Shown here: one piece after another, positions 42,020 through 51,882 of the stretch
Layout: the number at the start of each line of letters is the position of its first letter
Position numbering within the stretch: the stretch's first letter is position 1
Source of the DNA: JAFAGX01 sp035623255
Lineage (GTDB): Bacteria > Acidobacteriota > Terriglobia > Terriglobales > Acidobacteriaceae
Length of the DNA stretch: 64,000 nucleotides
Reading direction: 5' to 3'
Assembly (NCBI GenBank): GCA_035623255.1
Contig: DASPTU010000106.1
Coordinates: 1 to 64,000, forward strand
Program-made: the position numbers and the translations under genes
Notes under the pieces: generated by a model
Told to the model about the DNA's origin: nothing
The model's input: the letters and a program-made list of their open reading frames with translations, nothing else
Database searches by the model: none

Positions 42020-43325
42020 GGGTCAAGTCGAGTTCGACGCGCAGATCTCCAATACACGACCGATACAATCAAAAGAAACGGAAAAAAGCCTGGGAATGCA
42101 TAGCGTAAACCATCGACGTAGAAAGTGCTGGCCGTGATCCCGAGCAATGCCGCAAGCCCCAACCAATTGGCGTATGGGAAAAAAGCCAGTTTCATCGGGA
42201 GCGACACGAGAACCTCGGGCTTGAGCGAGTTCCGGAACTGAATGTGGCTAAGGAGAATCACCGCCCAAACAAAGAACATGCCCGCAACCGCGACTCCGTA
42301 GAGCACCAGAAATGCATTGCTGGGTAATAGATCGCCAGCAGTATTGCAACGATCATTCCGGCTGTAGACAGAGCGAGGGCCCGCCGCGGAACTCCGTTTT
42401 TGCTTAACCGGGCAAGCCATGTCGGTGCATATCCTCTTCGCGAAAGAGAAAAAAGCATACGAGTCGTGAGATAGAGATCGGTATTGCAGCTCGACAATGC
42501 CGCCGTAATCACGACCAAATTCATAATGCTGGCTGCGTAAGGGATTCCTACTTGCGAAAACGCGGTGACAAACGGACTGCCCGAAATTCCGGCCTTGGTT
42601 CCCAGGTGCGTCCACGGGGTCATCGCGAGCATGACAATAACCGCCATCACATAAAAGAAGATGAGGCGCAACACAATCGTCCGCATGGCGCGAGGTATTG
42701 ACACTGCAGGATTCCGGGCCTCTCCGGCGGTCACAGCAATAACTTCCACTCCCATGTAGCTGGTCAGAGTTAAGGAGAGCGAGAGCCACACGCCCTTCAA
42801 GCCAAATGGCAGGAAGCCGCCATGCTTTGTGAGGTTCGAGAGGCCAACCGGTGCTCTTGGTCCTACGCCAGTAATCACAATGATGCCAACCAGGATGAAC
42901 GCCAAAATGGCGATTACTTTGATTACCGCGAACCAATACTCAAATTCACCGAAACGACCGACTTGTAGAGCGTTGACCGCTACCAGCACTAAAGATGCCG
43001 CCAACACCCAAACCCATTGCGGCACATGTGGGAACCAGAAACCAAAGTAAATCCCCACGGCGGTGACCTCAGCTCCGATAGCGACCGTCTGCACAAAACC
43101 ATAAGTCGCACGCACCGCAAACCCAGCCCATGGATTCAAATAAGTTTCAGCGTATACACCAAAGGCGCCGGCCACTGGATGTACGACCGCCATTTCCGCT
43201 ACGGCGTAAGCGACGATCATCGCGATTACGGCGTCGAGCAGATAGGAGATGATGACGCCCGGACCAGCGAGCCGTATCGTTACACTGCTGCCAAGAAACA
43301 ACCCTACCCCGATCGCCGTGCCGGC
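42016..43325 (-). pseudogene. Amino-acid/polyamine (APC) permease, N-terminus lost and frameshifted
   Basis: Homology to APC transporters begins abruptly near 43325 (GTAIGVGLFLGSSVTIRLAG), lacking the first residues and start codon. It stays in one frame to about 42323, where IVAILLAIYYP breaks off. It continues in the next frame as SNAFLVLYGVAVAGMFFVWA to the stop at 42016. A one-base loss in the run at 42322-42324 accounts for the shift. Seen on the other strand, the sequence just beyond 43325 belongs to an aminotransferase remnant. A full-length transporter cannot be made; an assembly error could explain the frameshift but not the missing N-terminus. Confidence 0.8.
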
Positions 43326-43641
43326 AGCTCTCCAATTGCTTGGCGGCATAGGACTCGCCAAAATCGCCGAGCACATTGCCACGCTCACAAGTGCTCTGCT
43401 TGAAGGGGCTCGCCAGCTGAAGATCAGGACAAAAACTCCTCCTGAAAGTGTAGGTCCGCTGGTTGTGCTGCAGATGAAGGATTCGGATGCCATGGTGAGA
43501 AAATTAGCGGAGCGCAACATTGTGGTGTCCAATCGAATGGACGGCTTGCGGGTTTCATTTCACCTCTATAACACGTTGGAAGATGTTAAAGCGGTACTTA
43601 AGGTTTTAGAGAATAACCTCTGTCTGGCGGTCAGTAACTAA
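43326..43641 (+). pseudogene. C-terminal remnant of a class V aminotransferase
   Basis: About 104 codons resembling only the last quarter of cysteine-desulfurase-like (class V) aminotransferases: LQLLGGIGLAKIAEHIATLT, then ERNIVVSNRMDGLRVSFHLY and LEDVKAVLKVLENN. The PLP-binding portion is missing. The remnant begins where the oppositely oriented permease homology ends, marking a deletion or inversion joint at about 43325-43335. No start with a ribosome site is seen, so it is probably not expressed. Confidence 0.72.
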
Positions 43642-43681
43642 TGTAGCCTAGGTGGATCAGGGAACAAGTGATGGAGGCCGC

Positions 43682-45094
43682 CTAGTTGGTTGAGGGTAGT
43701 TGGATAATCGCTTCGCAGCCTCTGGCATTGGTGCGATTTCTGAGCGAGAGGGTTCCGCCGTGTGCTTCGGCGATCTGACGGCTCAACACCAGGCCGATCC
43801 CTGAGCCCGCCGGCTTTGTCGTAAAAAATGGCACAAACAAGTTTGCTGGATTAGCAATGCCTGGGCCTTCATCCTGCACGAATACACTGATCCAGCTCCC
43901 ATTCCTTGCCCACCCGACTTTCACAGTACCAGCGCTGTCGAGGGAAGCATCGACTGCATTTCGGATGAGGTTGATAAGTACCTGCTGCAACTGGTCGGGA
44001 TCGACATTCAGGGTAATTTCGGGTCCGGGTTCAATTTCGATGAGTGCACGCGTTTCCAGGCCCGCAGCGGTTCGAACCAGTGGTGCGAGCTCGGTTGGTC
44101 GAACCTGCGGCTTCGGCAAACGAGTTAGCCGGGAGTAGTCGCGCATGAAACGACTGAGAGCGTCCGAGCGTTCATGAATAACTCGTAGGCCGCGGCGCAG
44201 ATCATCCTCCCAGTCAGCGGCGCGAGCTTCCCGCTTCATGATGTCTTCAAGGCTGCCGGCAATCGAACAAATCGGGGCGAGCGAGTTATTCAGCTCATGT
44301 CCCAGTACTCGCACCAGGCGCTGCCAGGCTTGTCGCTCCTCTTCTCGCAGCGCACGGCTTAGATCGGCCAGCACTAGCAAGTAATGCGGCTTGCCTCCCT
44401 GCCGAAAGACTGATCTTCGAAATCCCCACCGCCCTGACTGGCCGGGGAAGTTCTTTTCCAATGTTCGTGCGGACTCACCTTCCAGACATTCCAAGAGATC
44501 TAACTCCTCAGCGTTTTTTCCCAGCAGGCGCTCCGCGTTCTGCCCCATCACCCGTTCGCCCGCGCGATTTACCAGGCGCAACCTTCGTTCTCCGTCGAAT
44601 GCGAAAACGGCGACGTCGATCTCGGTCATCACCGTGGTGAGAAGCGCGCTTGCTTCCATCGCGCCCAAGCGCTGCTCTCGGAGCATCTCTGAAAGAGTGT
44701 TCACTTCGAGCATAAGTTCGCCGAGCGCGTCTCCGCTTTTCGCGCCGCGTACTCGAAACGAAAAATCTCCTTCGCGCAAAGCCGATTGCATGTTGGATAG
44801 CGTTTGCAGAGGCCGAACTACCGCCCCTCGGGCCGCAAAGGCAAAGCCCAGCCAGGTAACACAGAGTAAAAAGGTGAGCGTCCAGCGAGTGTTCGCGTCA
44901 TGGTTGCCGGTCCAAAGAAAGATAAGTGAAACCAGCACCGGCACTGCGCCGGAACCCATGGCAAGCAGCAAAATGCGATCTTCGTGGTTCAGCCGCGGCT
45001 TGTTTTTGGGGCGAGAGCGGATCCCGGATTGGGAAGCAGGGGTTACCGCATTTGCGGTGTTGTGATCTGCTGCCTTAGCTGCTTCCGATTCCAT
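43682..45094 (-). CDS. Sensor histidine kinase, NtrB-like
   Basis: A 470-residue kinase. Two membrane helices lie near residues 41-61 and 71-90 with only a short loop between them. HAMP covers about 90-145, PAS about 150-245, HisKA has His266 in RVLGHELNNSLAPI, and the HATPase has N-box LINLIRNAVDAS, then DEGPGI and GSGIGLVLSRQI. With so little periplasmic sequence it may sense the membrane or the cytoplasm. ATG 45094 (MESEAAK) is preferred to the longer 45121 start; it overlaps the regulator gene by 20 bp. It forms a two-component pair with the sigma-54 regulator upstream and ends the export operon. Confidence 0.92.
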   Translation of the reverse strand: MESEAAKAADHNTANAVTPASQSGIRSRPKNKPRLNHEDRILLLAMGSGAVPVLVSLIFLWTGNHDANTRWTLTFLLCVTWLGFAFAARGAVVRPLQTLSNMQSALREGDFSFRVRGAKSGDALGELMLEVNTLSEMLREQRLGAMEASALLTTVMTEIDVAVFAFDGERRLRLVNRAGERVMGQNAERLLGKNAEELDLLECLEGESARTLEKNFPGQSGRWGFRRSVFRQGGKPHYLLVLADLSRALREEERQAWQRLVRVLGHELNNSLAPICSIAGSLEDIMKREARAADWEDDLRRGLRVIHERSDALSRFMRDYSRLTRLPKPQVRPTELAPLVRTAAGLETRALIEIEPGPEITLNVDPDQLQQVLINLIRNAVDASLDSAGTVKVGWARNGSWISVFVQDEGPGIANPANLFVPFFTTKPAGSGIGLVLSRQIAEAHGGTLSLRNRTNARGCEAIIQLPSTN

Positions 45095-46511
45095 ATTTTT
45101 GCAGGCGCCGGTAAAGGGCACTTCGGCTTAAACCCAGTGCTTCAGCGGCCTGGCTGATGTTTCCACCATAACGGTCGACTGCTTTGCGGATCAAGAGCGA
45201 CTCAACCTCTTCCAGGCTGAGTTCCTCCAAGCGCGGCGCGGCCTCACGGGGTGACCTGAGATTGAGATCACTCACCCGGATCGTATCTCCACTGGACAAC
45301 AGCACTGCCCGCTCGACTGCGTGATCCAGTTCCCGCACATTTCCCGGCCAAGGATACTCCAACATAGACTGCATGGCCGAAGGTTCAAGAGTCCTGGCCG
45401 GCTTGCGATAACGCTGACTGTACCGATCGAGGAAATGGTTAGCCAGCACGGGGATGTCAGAGCGTCGTTCTCGCAGAGGAGGGAGCTGGATCTCGATCGT
45501 GTTCAAGCGGAAAAGCAGATCCTGACGGAAGCGTCCAGCTGAAACCTCATGATTTAAGTCCGCATTGGTGGCCGAGATGACTCTCACATCCACGCGCCGC
45601 GTTTGCGATGACCCTACCCGCTCCATCTCACCGCTCTCGAGCACCCGCAGTAATTTGGCCTGCTGGGACAGCGGGATATTCGCGATCTCGTCCAGGAAGA
45701 GTGTCCCTCCGTGGGCCAGTTCAAAGCGGCCGATGCGATCCGTCTTCGCATCCGTGAATGCACCTCTTACATGCCCAAAGAGCTCGCTCTCGAATATTCC
45801 CTCGGGCAGGCCTCCGGTATTGACGGCAACCAGAGGACGAGAAGACCGAGTGGAAAGTGCATGGAGAGTTCGCGCAACCACTTCCTTTCCACTGCCATGT
45901 TCCCCGGTCACCAGCACATTGGCATCCGAAGGGCCAACGCTGCTGATCAAACGCAGCACAGGTTGCATGGCTTCGGAGTGGGCAATGAATTTCGGGAGGC
46001 CCTCCGCCTGCAACAAGCGATTTTCTGCCTCCAACCTCTGGCTAACCCGTAAAGCGGCACCCAACTCGATTTGCGTACGCAATATTGCCAATAAGCGAGC
46101 GTTTTCCCAAGGCTTCTGGATGAAATCACGAGCGCCGCGACGCATCGCCTCAACCGCCAATTCCACACTCCCCCACGCTGTCATCACGATCACCGGCAGT
46201 GTGCTGTCGATTGCCTGAATTCGTGAAAGCAAATCCAGCCCCTCTTGGCCCGAGGTCGTATCTCGCGTGTAGTTCAGATCAATGAGAAGCGCGTCAAACT
46301 CATGCGTTGCCAAAGCATCCAGGACCCCAGCGGGCGAACTAACCGCCTCGACGGCAAAGCCCTCCGGCTTTAACAGCAGTCGCAAAGCCTCCAGCACATC
46401 GCGCTGATCATCAGCGATGAGTAACCTGGTGGCAGGATGGACGTTTGAACTCAAGGATGCGCGCGGGGAAAATCTCTCTTTCTCGATGTCGGGATTTGTC
46501 AAAGGGTTCAA
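45075..46511 (-). CDS. Sigma-54-dependent response regulator, NtrC family
   Basis: A 478-residue protein. The receiver domain has phosphoacceptor Asp78 (LLIDLNY). The AAA+ domain has Walker A as GEHGSGKE, the sigma-54 contact loop GAFTDAK and Walker B as GGTLFLDEI. The Fis-type DNA-binding helix is ISQAAEALGLSRSALYRRLQ. The TTG start at 46511 overlaps the TolC stop by TTGA. It probably activates transcription of the export operon from a -24/-12 promoter, though no good match was found upstream of the adaptor gene. It is paired with the kinase just downstream. Confidence 0.92.
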   Translation of the reverse strand: MNPLTNPDIEKERFSPRASLSSNVHPATRLLIADDQRDVLEALRLLLKPEGFAVEAVSSPAGVLDALATHEFDALLIDLNYTRDTTSGQEGLDLLSRIQAIDSTLPVIVMTAWGSVELAVEAMRRGARDFIQKPWENARLLAILRTQIELGAALRVSQRLEAENRLLQAEGLPKFIAHSEAMQPVLRLISSVGPSDANVLVTGEHGSGKEVVARTLHALSTRSSRPLVAVNTGGLPEGIFESELFGHVRGAFTDAKTDRIGRFELAHGGTLFLDEIANIPLSQQAKLLRVLESGEMERVGSSQTRRVDVRVISATNADLNHEVSAGRFRQDLLFRLNTIEIQLPPLRERRSDIPVLANHFLDRYSQRYRKPARTLEPSAMQSMLEYPWPGNVRELDHAVERAVLLSSGDTIRVSDLNLRSPREAAPRLEELSLEEVESLLIRKAVDRYGGNISQAAEALGLSRSALYRRLQKYGIGSS

Positions 46512-48481
46512 TTTTGATCCATTCTCGATTGCTCCACAGGAGCTTCATGTGTGGGAGCTACGCCGAAAAAGTGTGGCAGCTGTTGTACAACCCCTTTTTC
46601 AGCGTCCTGAATCTCGATGCCGGCATGCGTCAGGGTCAGTCCCGTGGATCGATCCAATTCCACCCGTGACTTCTCATAGGCAGACATCGCTGCGACAAAA
46701 TTTGACTCCGCCTGAGCCAGGTCTCGTTGTGTTTGCAGAACAAGATTGCTGGTCGAGGCACCCAGCGCTTTCTTCTTTTGTTCAATGTCAAACGTCTGCT
46801 GTGCAAGATCGCGGGCCTTGCGGGCAGTGTCGACACGCGAGCGGTTTTGCTGCAGGGCAAATTGGGCATTCCGCACTTCGATGCCGATCTGATTCTGCAG
46901 TTGCTGCAAATGCAGCTGGGCCTGCCGGTATTCCAACTGCGAGCGGATCTGGTCCGCCTGCGCTGCACGATTTCGCAGCGGAATACTCAGGTTTAAGCCG
47001 ATGGCATAGTCGGGCGAATTGTTCTTGAACAAGCTTGTAAATGCAGTCGAATACCCAGACGGCGTCACCGGCTCAATCGGTGGCCCTGCGTAGCCGGTGT
47101 TCTGCAAACCAGCCAAGCCGTAGGCCCCGTACCATGTGACAAAATCCAGTTGTGGTTTCATCGCGTTGGCGGCGGCCTTGCGCGAGAGATCGCGGTTGGT
47201 CAGGTCCATACGCGCTACTGCCAGTTCCGCCCGATGTTGCTCGGCATCCTTGATCAAATCCTGGATCGGCGTGACCGGCTCTTTTTCCGGTATATCCATG
47301 GTATCGGTTGGAATCACCGCGGCGGAAGCCAGAAGCGGATCACTGAGATCGCGGGTAATTGCGTTCTTGATCAGCAGCTCTTGTAGCTGCAATTCATTTT
47401 GTGAAAGCAGCAGGTCCTGGTTCGCGTTCGCTTCCGCCCCTTCCGCCTTCATGACCTCCATCGGAGCGATCGCCCCGATGCGTACCTGTTCGCGATCATC
47501 GGAAAGCGTTTTTTCGGCCAGTTCCAGCGAGCGTTCCTTCACCTTAACGTCCTCATAAGCATTCACCAAGTCCCAGTAAATGTTCTGAATCTGTGAAACC
47601 GTGGCAATGACTTGCGCTCGAAATGCTACATCAGAAATTTCCCGGTTGGTGCGGGCGATTCGGATGAACCGCATATTCGGCCCAAAGCCGAATCCAGCAA
47701 GCAAATGCTGCCGGAGCGTGAGCCGGAAACCGCTGTCCAGTTGTGGAGAAAGAATGCTGAACAGGCTATTGTTGGTGATGCGGTCGTTGCTGAAATTCAA
47801 GCTCATCAGCGTGCCGGTCGCGAACCCCTGCGTGTAATTAAAGTTTGCAACACCGGCGTTCTGCTGAAGCGATGAGACGCCATAGAGCACCTTGCTGGCT
47901 TCCGGAATGGTGGCATGATCAATCGTGAGTCCTCCACTCACCACGGGATCGAATGTATCGATCGGCGTGCCCACACCCAACGTGGACTGGACCAGCCCCG
48001 ATGCGCCAGTGCCCGCGCCACCTGCACCTCCTGAGGTGCCGCCGGCCCCCCCGCCCGGCGCGCCGGTTCCGAAGCCTCCGATCCCGCCCCCGGGAGTTCC
48101 CTGCACCAATCCAGTATCAACGCCGCGAACCGCCTGTCCGGATTTGGCCCGCAAAATGTCGGTATCTGCGATCGATAAGTTAAAGCGCGCGATGGCCAGG
48201 TCGAGATTGTTTTCCAGCGCGAGTGCGACCGCGTCAGTCAATGACAAGCGTAGTTTGCCGTCTGTCAACAGAGTCTCGATACGAGGCGTGTTGCCAAATC
48301 GAGGAGGCGGGACCTGCCGCGCGGTATATGGCGCAAAGGGCGTCGGGAAGTACGACTTTGGCTTGGAATAATCGAGAAGGTTCTGCGCGTAGGCGCATAC
48401 TCCAAACATAACACTGAGAACGGTAAACACTTTGGCCGGCAAAGAGATCCCGAGGAGGATTCGAGCAAGGTCTGATTTCAT
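46508..48481 (-). CDS. TolC-family outer-membrane efflux protein
   Basis: A 657-residue protein. ATG 48481 has GGAGAG just ahead, and a signal peptide ends near Ala32 (VMFGVCAYAQ). Two OEP repeats carry long coiled helices, such as LRNRAAQADQIRSQLEYRQA. It is longer than TolC (about 470) because of an N-terminal domain and a glycine-rich stretch at residues 129-162. It would form the outer-membrane channel for the HlyD adaptor and ATPase/permease proteins encoded upstream on the same strand. It follows the ADOP relic and precedes the regulator gene by overlap. Confidence 0.9.
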   Translation of the reverse strand: MKSDLARILLGISLPAKVFTVLSVMFGVCAYAQNLLDYSKPKSYFPTPFAPYTARQVPPPRFGNTPRIETLLTDGKLRLSLTDAVALALENNLDLAIARFNLSIADTDILRAKSGQAVRGVDTGLVQGTPGGGIGGFGTGAPGGGAGGTSGGAGGAGTGASGLVQSTLGVGTPIDTFDPVVSGGLTIDHATIPEASKVLYGVSSLQQNAGVANFNYTQGFATGTLMSLNFSNDRITNNSLFSILSPQLDSGFRLTLRQHLLAGFGFGPNMRFIRIARTNREISDVAFRAQVIATVSQIQNIYWDLVNAYEDVKVKERSLELAEKTLSDDREQVRIGAIAPMEVMKAEGAEANANQDLLLSQNELQLQELLIKNAITRDLSDPLLASAAVIPTDTMDIPEKEPVTPIQDLIKDAEQHRAELAVARMDLTNRDLSRKAAANAMKPQLDFVTWYGAYGLAGLQNTGYAGPPIEPVTPSGYSTAFTSLFKNNSPDYAIGLNLSIPLRNRAAQADQIRSQLEYRQAQLHLQQLQNQIGIEVRNAQFALQQNRSRVDTARKARDLAQQTFDIEQKKKALGASTSNLVLQTQRDLAQAESNFVAAMSAYEKSRVELDRSTGLTLTHAGIEIQDAEKGVVQQLPHFFGVAPTHEAPVEQSRMDQN

Positions 48482-48504
48482 GACTCTCCTATGAGTAAGC
48501 TGAT

Positions 48505-48600
48505 TCATTTGTAACGCAGCGCAATCGCTGGATCGACGTGCGCGACGCGGTGTGCCGGCATTCTCCGGACAAAACGAAAGTCGTTGAGCACAACGTCCAT
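48505..48600 (-). pseudogene. ADOP permease relic: N-terminus joined to C-terminus, 31 codons
   Basis: A tiny open frame has ATG at 48600, GAGGTGCAGGA ahead of it, and TGA at 48505. Its first 13 residues, MDVVLNDFRFVRR, fit the N-terminal pattern of ADOP permeases (compare METLLQDVRYGLRML in the neighbours). The remaining 18, MPAHRVAHVDPAIALRYK, fit their C-terminal tail (compare PARRATRIDPMMALREE). The roughly 790 residues between are missing. The simplest reading is an in-frame internal deletion of a fourth permease of this operon. Whether the peptide is made is unknown. Confidence 0.75.
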
Positions 48601-48609
48601 TCCTGCACC

Positions 48610-51126
48610 TCACTCGTAACGAAGCGCCACCATCGGATCAATCCTGCTTCCGCGGCGCGCGGGGATGAACGCCGCTAATGCTGCCACCATGGAAAGCAGG
48701 AAAATGACCGCAATCAAGGAGAACGGGTCGGTTGCTTTAAGCCCAAACAGGAAGCTCTGCAATACTCGGCTACTGGCAAGGGATACAGGAATGCCCACCC
48801 CCACTCCGATGGCAACCAGCAGCATGCCCTCGCGCAGCAGCATTTGGATTACATCGGCGCGTGCAGCACCCAAGGCCATGCGTACGCCAATCTCACGTCT
48901 GCGTCCAGCCACCGTGTACGACATGACGCCGTACAGGCCAACACACGCCAGCAACAATGCGAGAATGCCGAAGAACACCGAAAGCCTAGCCAGCGCGATC
49001 TGGTCGCCGGCAGCATCGGTCACCAGAGTGTCCAGTGTTTGCGCAAACGAAATAGGCACGTTCGCGTCTACGGCCTTGATCTGGTCCACAACATTGGCAA
49101 CGGCTGTAGAGAGCATGCCTCCAACTTGGGCCTCTAACACAATCTGTACGGGACGCGGTACCTGTTGAAAGGCCATGTAAAACCGCGGTTTCACTGCTTC
49201 ACGAATACCGTCGCTATGGTCCTTGGCATCGCGAGATATTCCTACGATTGCAATTGGCTTATCGAGCCAATCCGCGTCATCGATCCGGAATTGACGGCCG
49301 ATTGGGTTCTGCCCCTGAAAAAAATGCTTGACCATCGCTTCATTAACAACCGCAACGCGGGTTGAAGTTGCTGTATCCTGCGCTTCAATTCCCCTGCCGG
49401 CCAGGATAGGGATGCCGACAGCCCCGAAATAGTCTGGCCCGACGTAATCTTCCATTGCCTGGCGATCTTCATGACTGGCGTTGAAGCCGGGTACCATGAT
49501 TGCGTCGTCCGATTCAGTCCCTGCGAATAACCCGTTTGTTGAGTAGGTGACCGCATGCACGCTCGGAATACTCGCCACTCCCGTCACGAGTCGTGTGGCG
49601 AGCAACTTCATCCTCTCGCTGTCATATCCCGCGGAAGTTGGGTCGAGGCGAGCAACGATCAGGTGGTTGCGATCGTAGCCAAAGTCCTGCGACATCAGCT
49701 TCTGCAGGCTGCGCACTAATAGGCTGGCGGCAAAGAGCACCAGAAGCGAAAGAGCCACTTGCCCGGCGATTAATGCCTTAGCGAGCCCAAACCGGGAACT
49801 TTTCGCAGGAGTTGAGCGACCGGATTCCTTTAGCGCCGATGACACCTGGACCCGTGTAGCGCGCAGTGCCGGAATAAGACCGAAAAGGATTCCCGTGAGC
49901 AACGAGAGGGAGATGGTGAAAGTGAGAACCCGTGCATCAGGAAGCAGAGGAAGAGTCGTGTCAGATCCAACAATCGTAACCAGCAAACGTACTCCCCAAA
50001 GTGCAAAGATCGAACCTGCAAGTCCACCAAGAAGCGCCAGAAGAATGCTCTCGGTGAGTAGTTGCCGCAACAAACGCTGCCAGTTTGCGCCAACCGCCAG
50101 GCGGACCGCGATTTCCCGATTGCGAGCCGCTGCCCGCGCCAGCAGCAGGTTGGCAACATTTACACACGCGATCAACAGCACGAGGCCCACAATGCCCATT
50201 AACAAAAGTAAGGGCATCCTGTAGTCGCCGCGCAGGTTGGAAACGCCACTTCCTCCCGGAACAACCCGAATGCTCATGTGGGTTTCACGAATCGCATTGC
50301 GATCGTCCGCGGACAGGGCCGCACCATAGTTCCCCTTTACCGCTTGCTGGAAAACGATGTTCAGGTTAGCGGCTGCCTGGGCTGGAGTAATCCCCGACTT
50401 TAGGCGGGCAATGAGGGTCAGCCAGGAGGCGTTGCCTGAAGTCAGGAAATGCCGTCCGCGCACAATCTCCGGCTGCATACTGATCGGAACAAACAGCATC
50501 ATCTGCTCGCCCACCACGTCGCCCTCGAAACCGGCTGGCGCTACGCCGATTACGGTGAATGGAAACCCATTGAGTCGAATGTCGCTGCCGATGATGGAGG
50601 GCGAAAGCGCGAACCTGCGTTGCCAGAATCCATAACTGAGCACCACAACCGGATTGGCATTTTCGTTCGTGTCATCAGAGTCGGAGAACAAGCGACCGGC
50701 CGCAGGTTTGAGTCCAAGCACACTGAAATAGTTCCCACTCACCATGCGCCCGACAATTTTCTCGATAGAGTTTTCGCTTTGCTCAGCACCGAGTTCGATA
50801 TGGTGGTCTGTGGCCGCGGCGCATAGTCCGACAAATGCGGAGTTGTGGTCTCGCAGCTCCTTATAAAGCGGATAGGAAAAGATGTCCGTACGCGGGGTGC
50901 CGTTGGAACGGGTGTTAGGCAAGTTTGGATCGCCGACCGCCACTAACTGGTCCGGGCGGCTTACAGGGAGCATCTTGAGCAGCAGAGCATTGATTACGGT
51001 GAAGATCGCCGTATTAGCGCCAATCCCCAAAGCCAACGTAATCACAGCAACCGCCGTGAATCCGGGGCTCTGGCGCAACATGCGCATTCCATAACGAACA
51101 TCCTGGAATAAAGTTTCCATGCTCAT
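48610..51126 (-). CDS. ADOP-type MacB-like ABC permease
   Basis: An 838-residue permease. It opens METLFQDVRYGMRMLRQSPG, then helix AVAVITLALGIGANTAIF. A MacB periplasmic domain, a first FtsX unit (near RNREIAVRLAVGANWQRLLR), a second periplasmic domain and a second FtsX unit (VAGRRREIGVRMALGAARAD) follow, ending RGSRIDPMVALRYE. ATG 51126 overlaps the ATPase stop by ATGA, so the two are made together and probably form one transporter. MacB-type machines work as mechanotransmitters moving substrates from periplasm to TolC. Substrate unknown. Confidence 0.9.
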   Translation of the reverse strand: MSMETLFQDVRYGMRMLRQSPGFTAVAVITLALGIGANTAIFTVINALLLKMLPVSRPDQLVAVGDPNLPNTRSNGTPRTDIFSYPLYKELRDHNSAFVGLCAAATDHHIELGAEQSENSIEKIVGRMVSGNYFSVLGLKPAAGRLFSDSDDTNENANPVVVLSYGFWQRRFALSPSIIGSDIRLNGFPFTVIGVAPAGFEGDVVGEQMMLFVPISMQPEIVRGRHFLTSGNASWLTLIARLKSGITPAQAAANLNIVFQQAVKGNYGAALSADDRNAIRETHMSIRVVPGGSGVSNLRGDYRMPLLLLMGIVGLVLLIACVNVANLLLARAAARNREIAVRLAVGANWQRLLRQLLTESILLALLGGLAGSIFALWGVRLLVTIVGSDTTLPLLPDARVLTFTISLSLLTGILFGLIPALRATRVQVSSALKESGRSTPAKSSRFGLAKALIAGQVALSLLVLFAASLLVRSLQKLMSQDFGYDRNHLIVARLDPTSAGYDSERMKLLATRLVTGVASIPSVHAVTYSTNGLFAGTESDDAIMVPGFNASHEDRQAMEDYVGPDYFGAVGIPILAGRGIEAQDTATSTRVAVVNEAMVKHFFQGQNPIGRQFRIDDADWLDKPIAIVGISRDAKDHSDGIREAVKPRFYMAFQQVPRPVQIVLEAQVGGMLSTAVANVVDQIKAVDANVPISFAQTLDTLVTDAAGDQIALARLSVFFGILALLLACVGLYGVMSYTVAGRRREIGVRMALGAARADVIQMLLREGMLLVAIGVGVGIPVSLASSRVLQSFLFGLKATDPFSLIAVIFLLSMVAALAAFIPARRGSRIDPMVALRYE

Positions 51127-51830
51127 CTCATGGCCGCTGCGGGAGCGGTGACCTGTGGGTTAGCGGGATCGCTGGTGATCCATCCATCGAAAAGCTGAAT
51201 GGTGCGGTGTCCGTAGGAAGCATTCACTTCCGAGTGCGTAACCTGAATGATGGTCGCGCCCTGATCATTGAGCTTCTTGAACAGCTCCATAATTTCTTTT
51301 GCCTGGCTGGAGTGCAGGTTTCCGGTAGGCTCGTCGGCAAGAATCAGTTTCGGATTCCCCACTACCGCTCGAGCCACCGCCACCAATTGCTGCTGACCAC
51401 CAGAAAGCTGGTTCGGAAACAAATCCTTTTTGCCCACGATCTGAAAACGGTCGAGGATTTCTGCCACCATGCTCTGCCGTTGCGACCGCGAAACATTGCG
51501 GTAGGAAAGAGGGACATCAAGATTTTCGTAAACCGTGAGATTGTCGAGCAGGTGATAACTCTGAAAGACAAAGCCAATATATTTGCGATTGAGGTCAGCG
51601 CGCTTCTTGCGATCGAGTTTGTGGACCGCCTGTTCCAGCAAGTGATATTCGCCGGTCCAGCTGTCGTCGAGCATCCCAACGATGCTGAGCAAGGTCGACT
51701 TTCCGGAACCGGACGGTCCCATGATAGTGAGGAACTCGCCTTCCCGAATATCAAGATGGATGCGGCGCAGAACATAGGTCACGCCGGCGCCGGTCTTATA
51801 AACTCGTTCGACATTGCGTAGCTGAATCAT
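51123..51830 (-). CDS. ABC transporter ATPase, MacB/LolD type
   Basis: A 235-residue nucleotide-binding protein. Walker A is GPSGSGKSTLLS, the Q-loop is FVFQSYHLLDNLTVYEN, the signature is LSGGQQQLVAVARA, Walker B is LILADEPTGNLHS and the switch His is in VTHSEVNASYG. Two alterations from the usual form are LHS after Walker B and the switch region HSEVNASY, in place of LDS and HDxxxA; whether these alter turnover is not known. It powers the permease downstream by an ATGA overlap and perhaps those upstream too. Confidence 0.92.
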   Translation of the reverse strand: MIQLRNVERVYKTGAGVTYVLRRIHLDIREGEFLTIMGPSGSGKSTLLSIVGMLDDSWTGEYHLLEQAVHKLDRKKRADLNRKYIGFVFQSYHLLDNLTVYENLDVPLSYRNVSRSQRQSMVAEILDRFQIVGKKDLFPNQLSGGQQQLVAVARAVVGNPKLILADEPTGNLHSSQAKEIMELFKKLNDQGATIIQVTHSEVNASYGHRTIQLFDGWITSDPANPQVTAPAAAMR

Positions 51831-51882
51831 TGCTTGCCAGGGTTAGTCGCGCGAAATTAACATCTCTTGCGGCTGAGCACGG

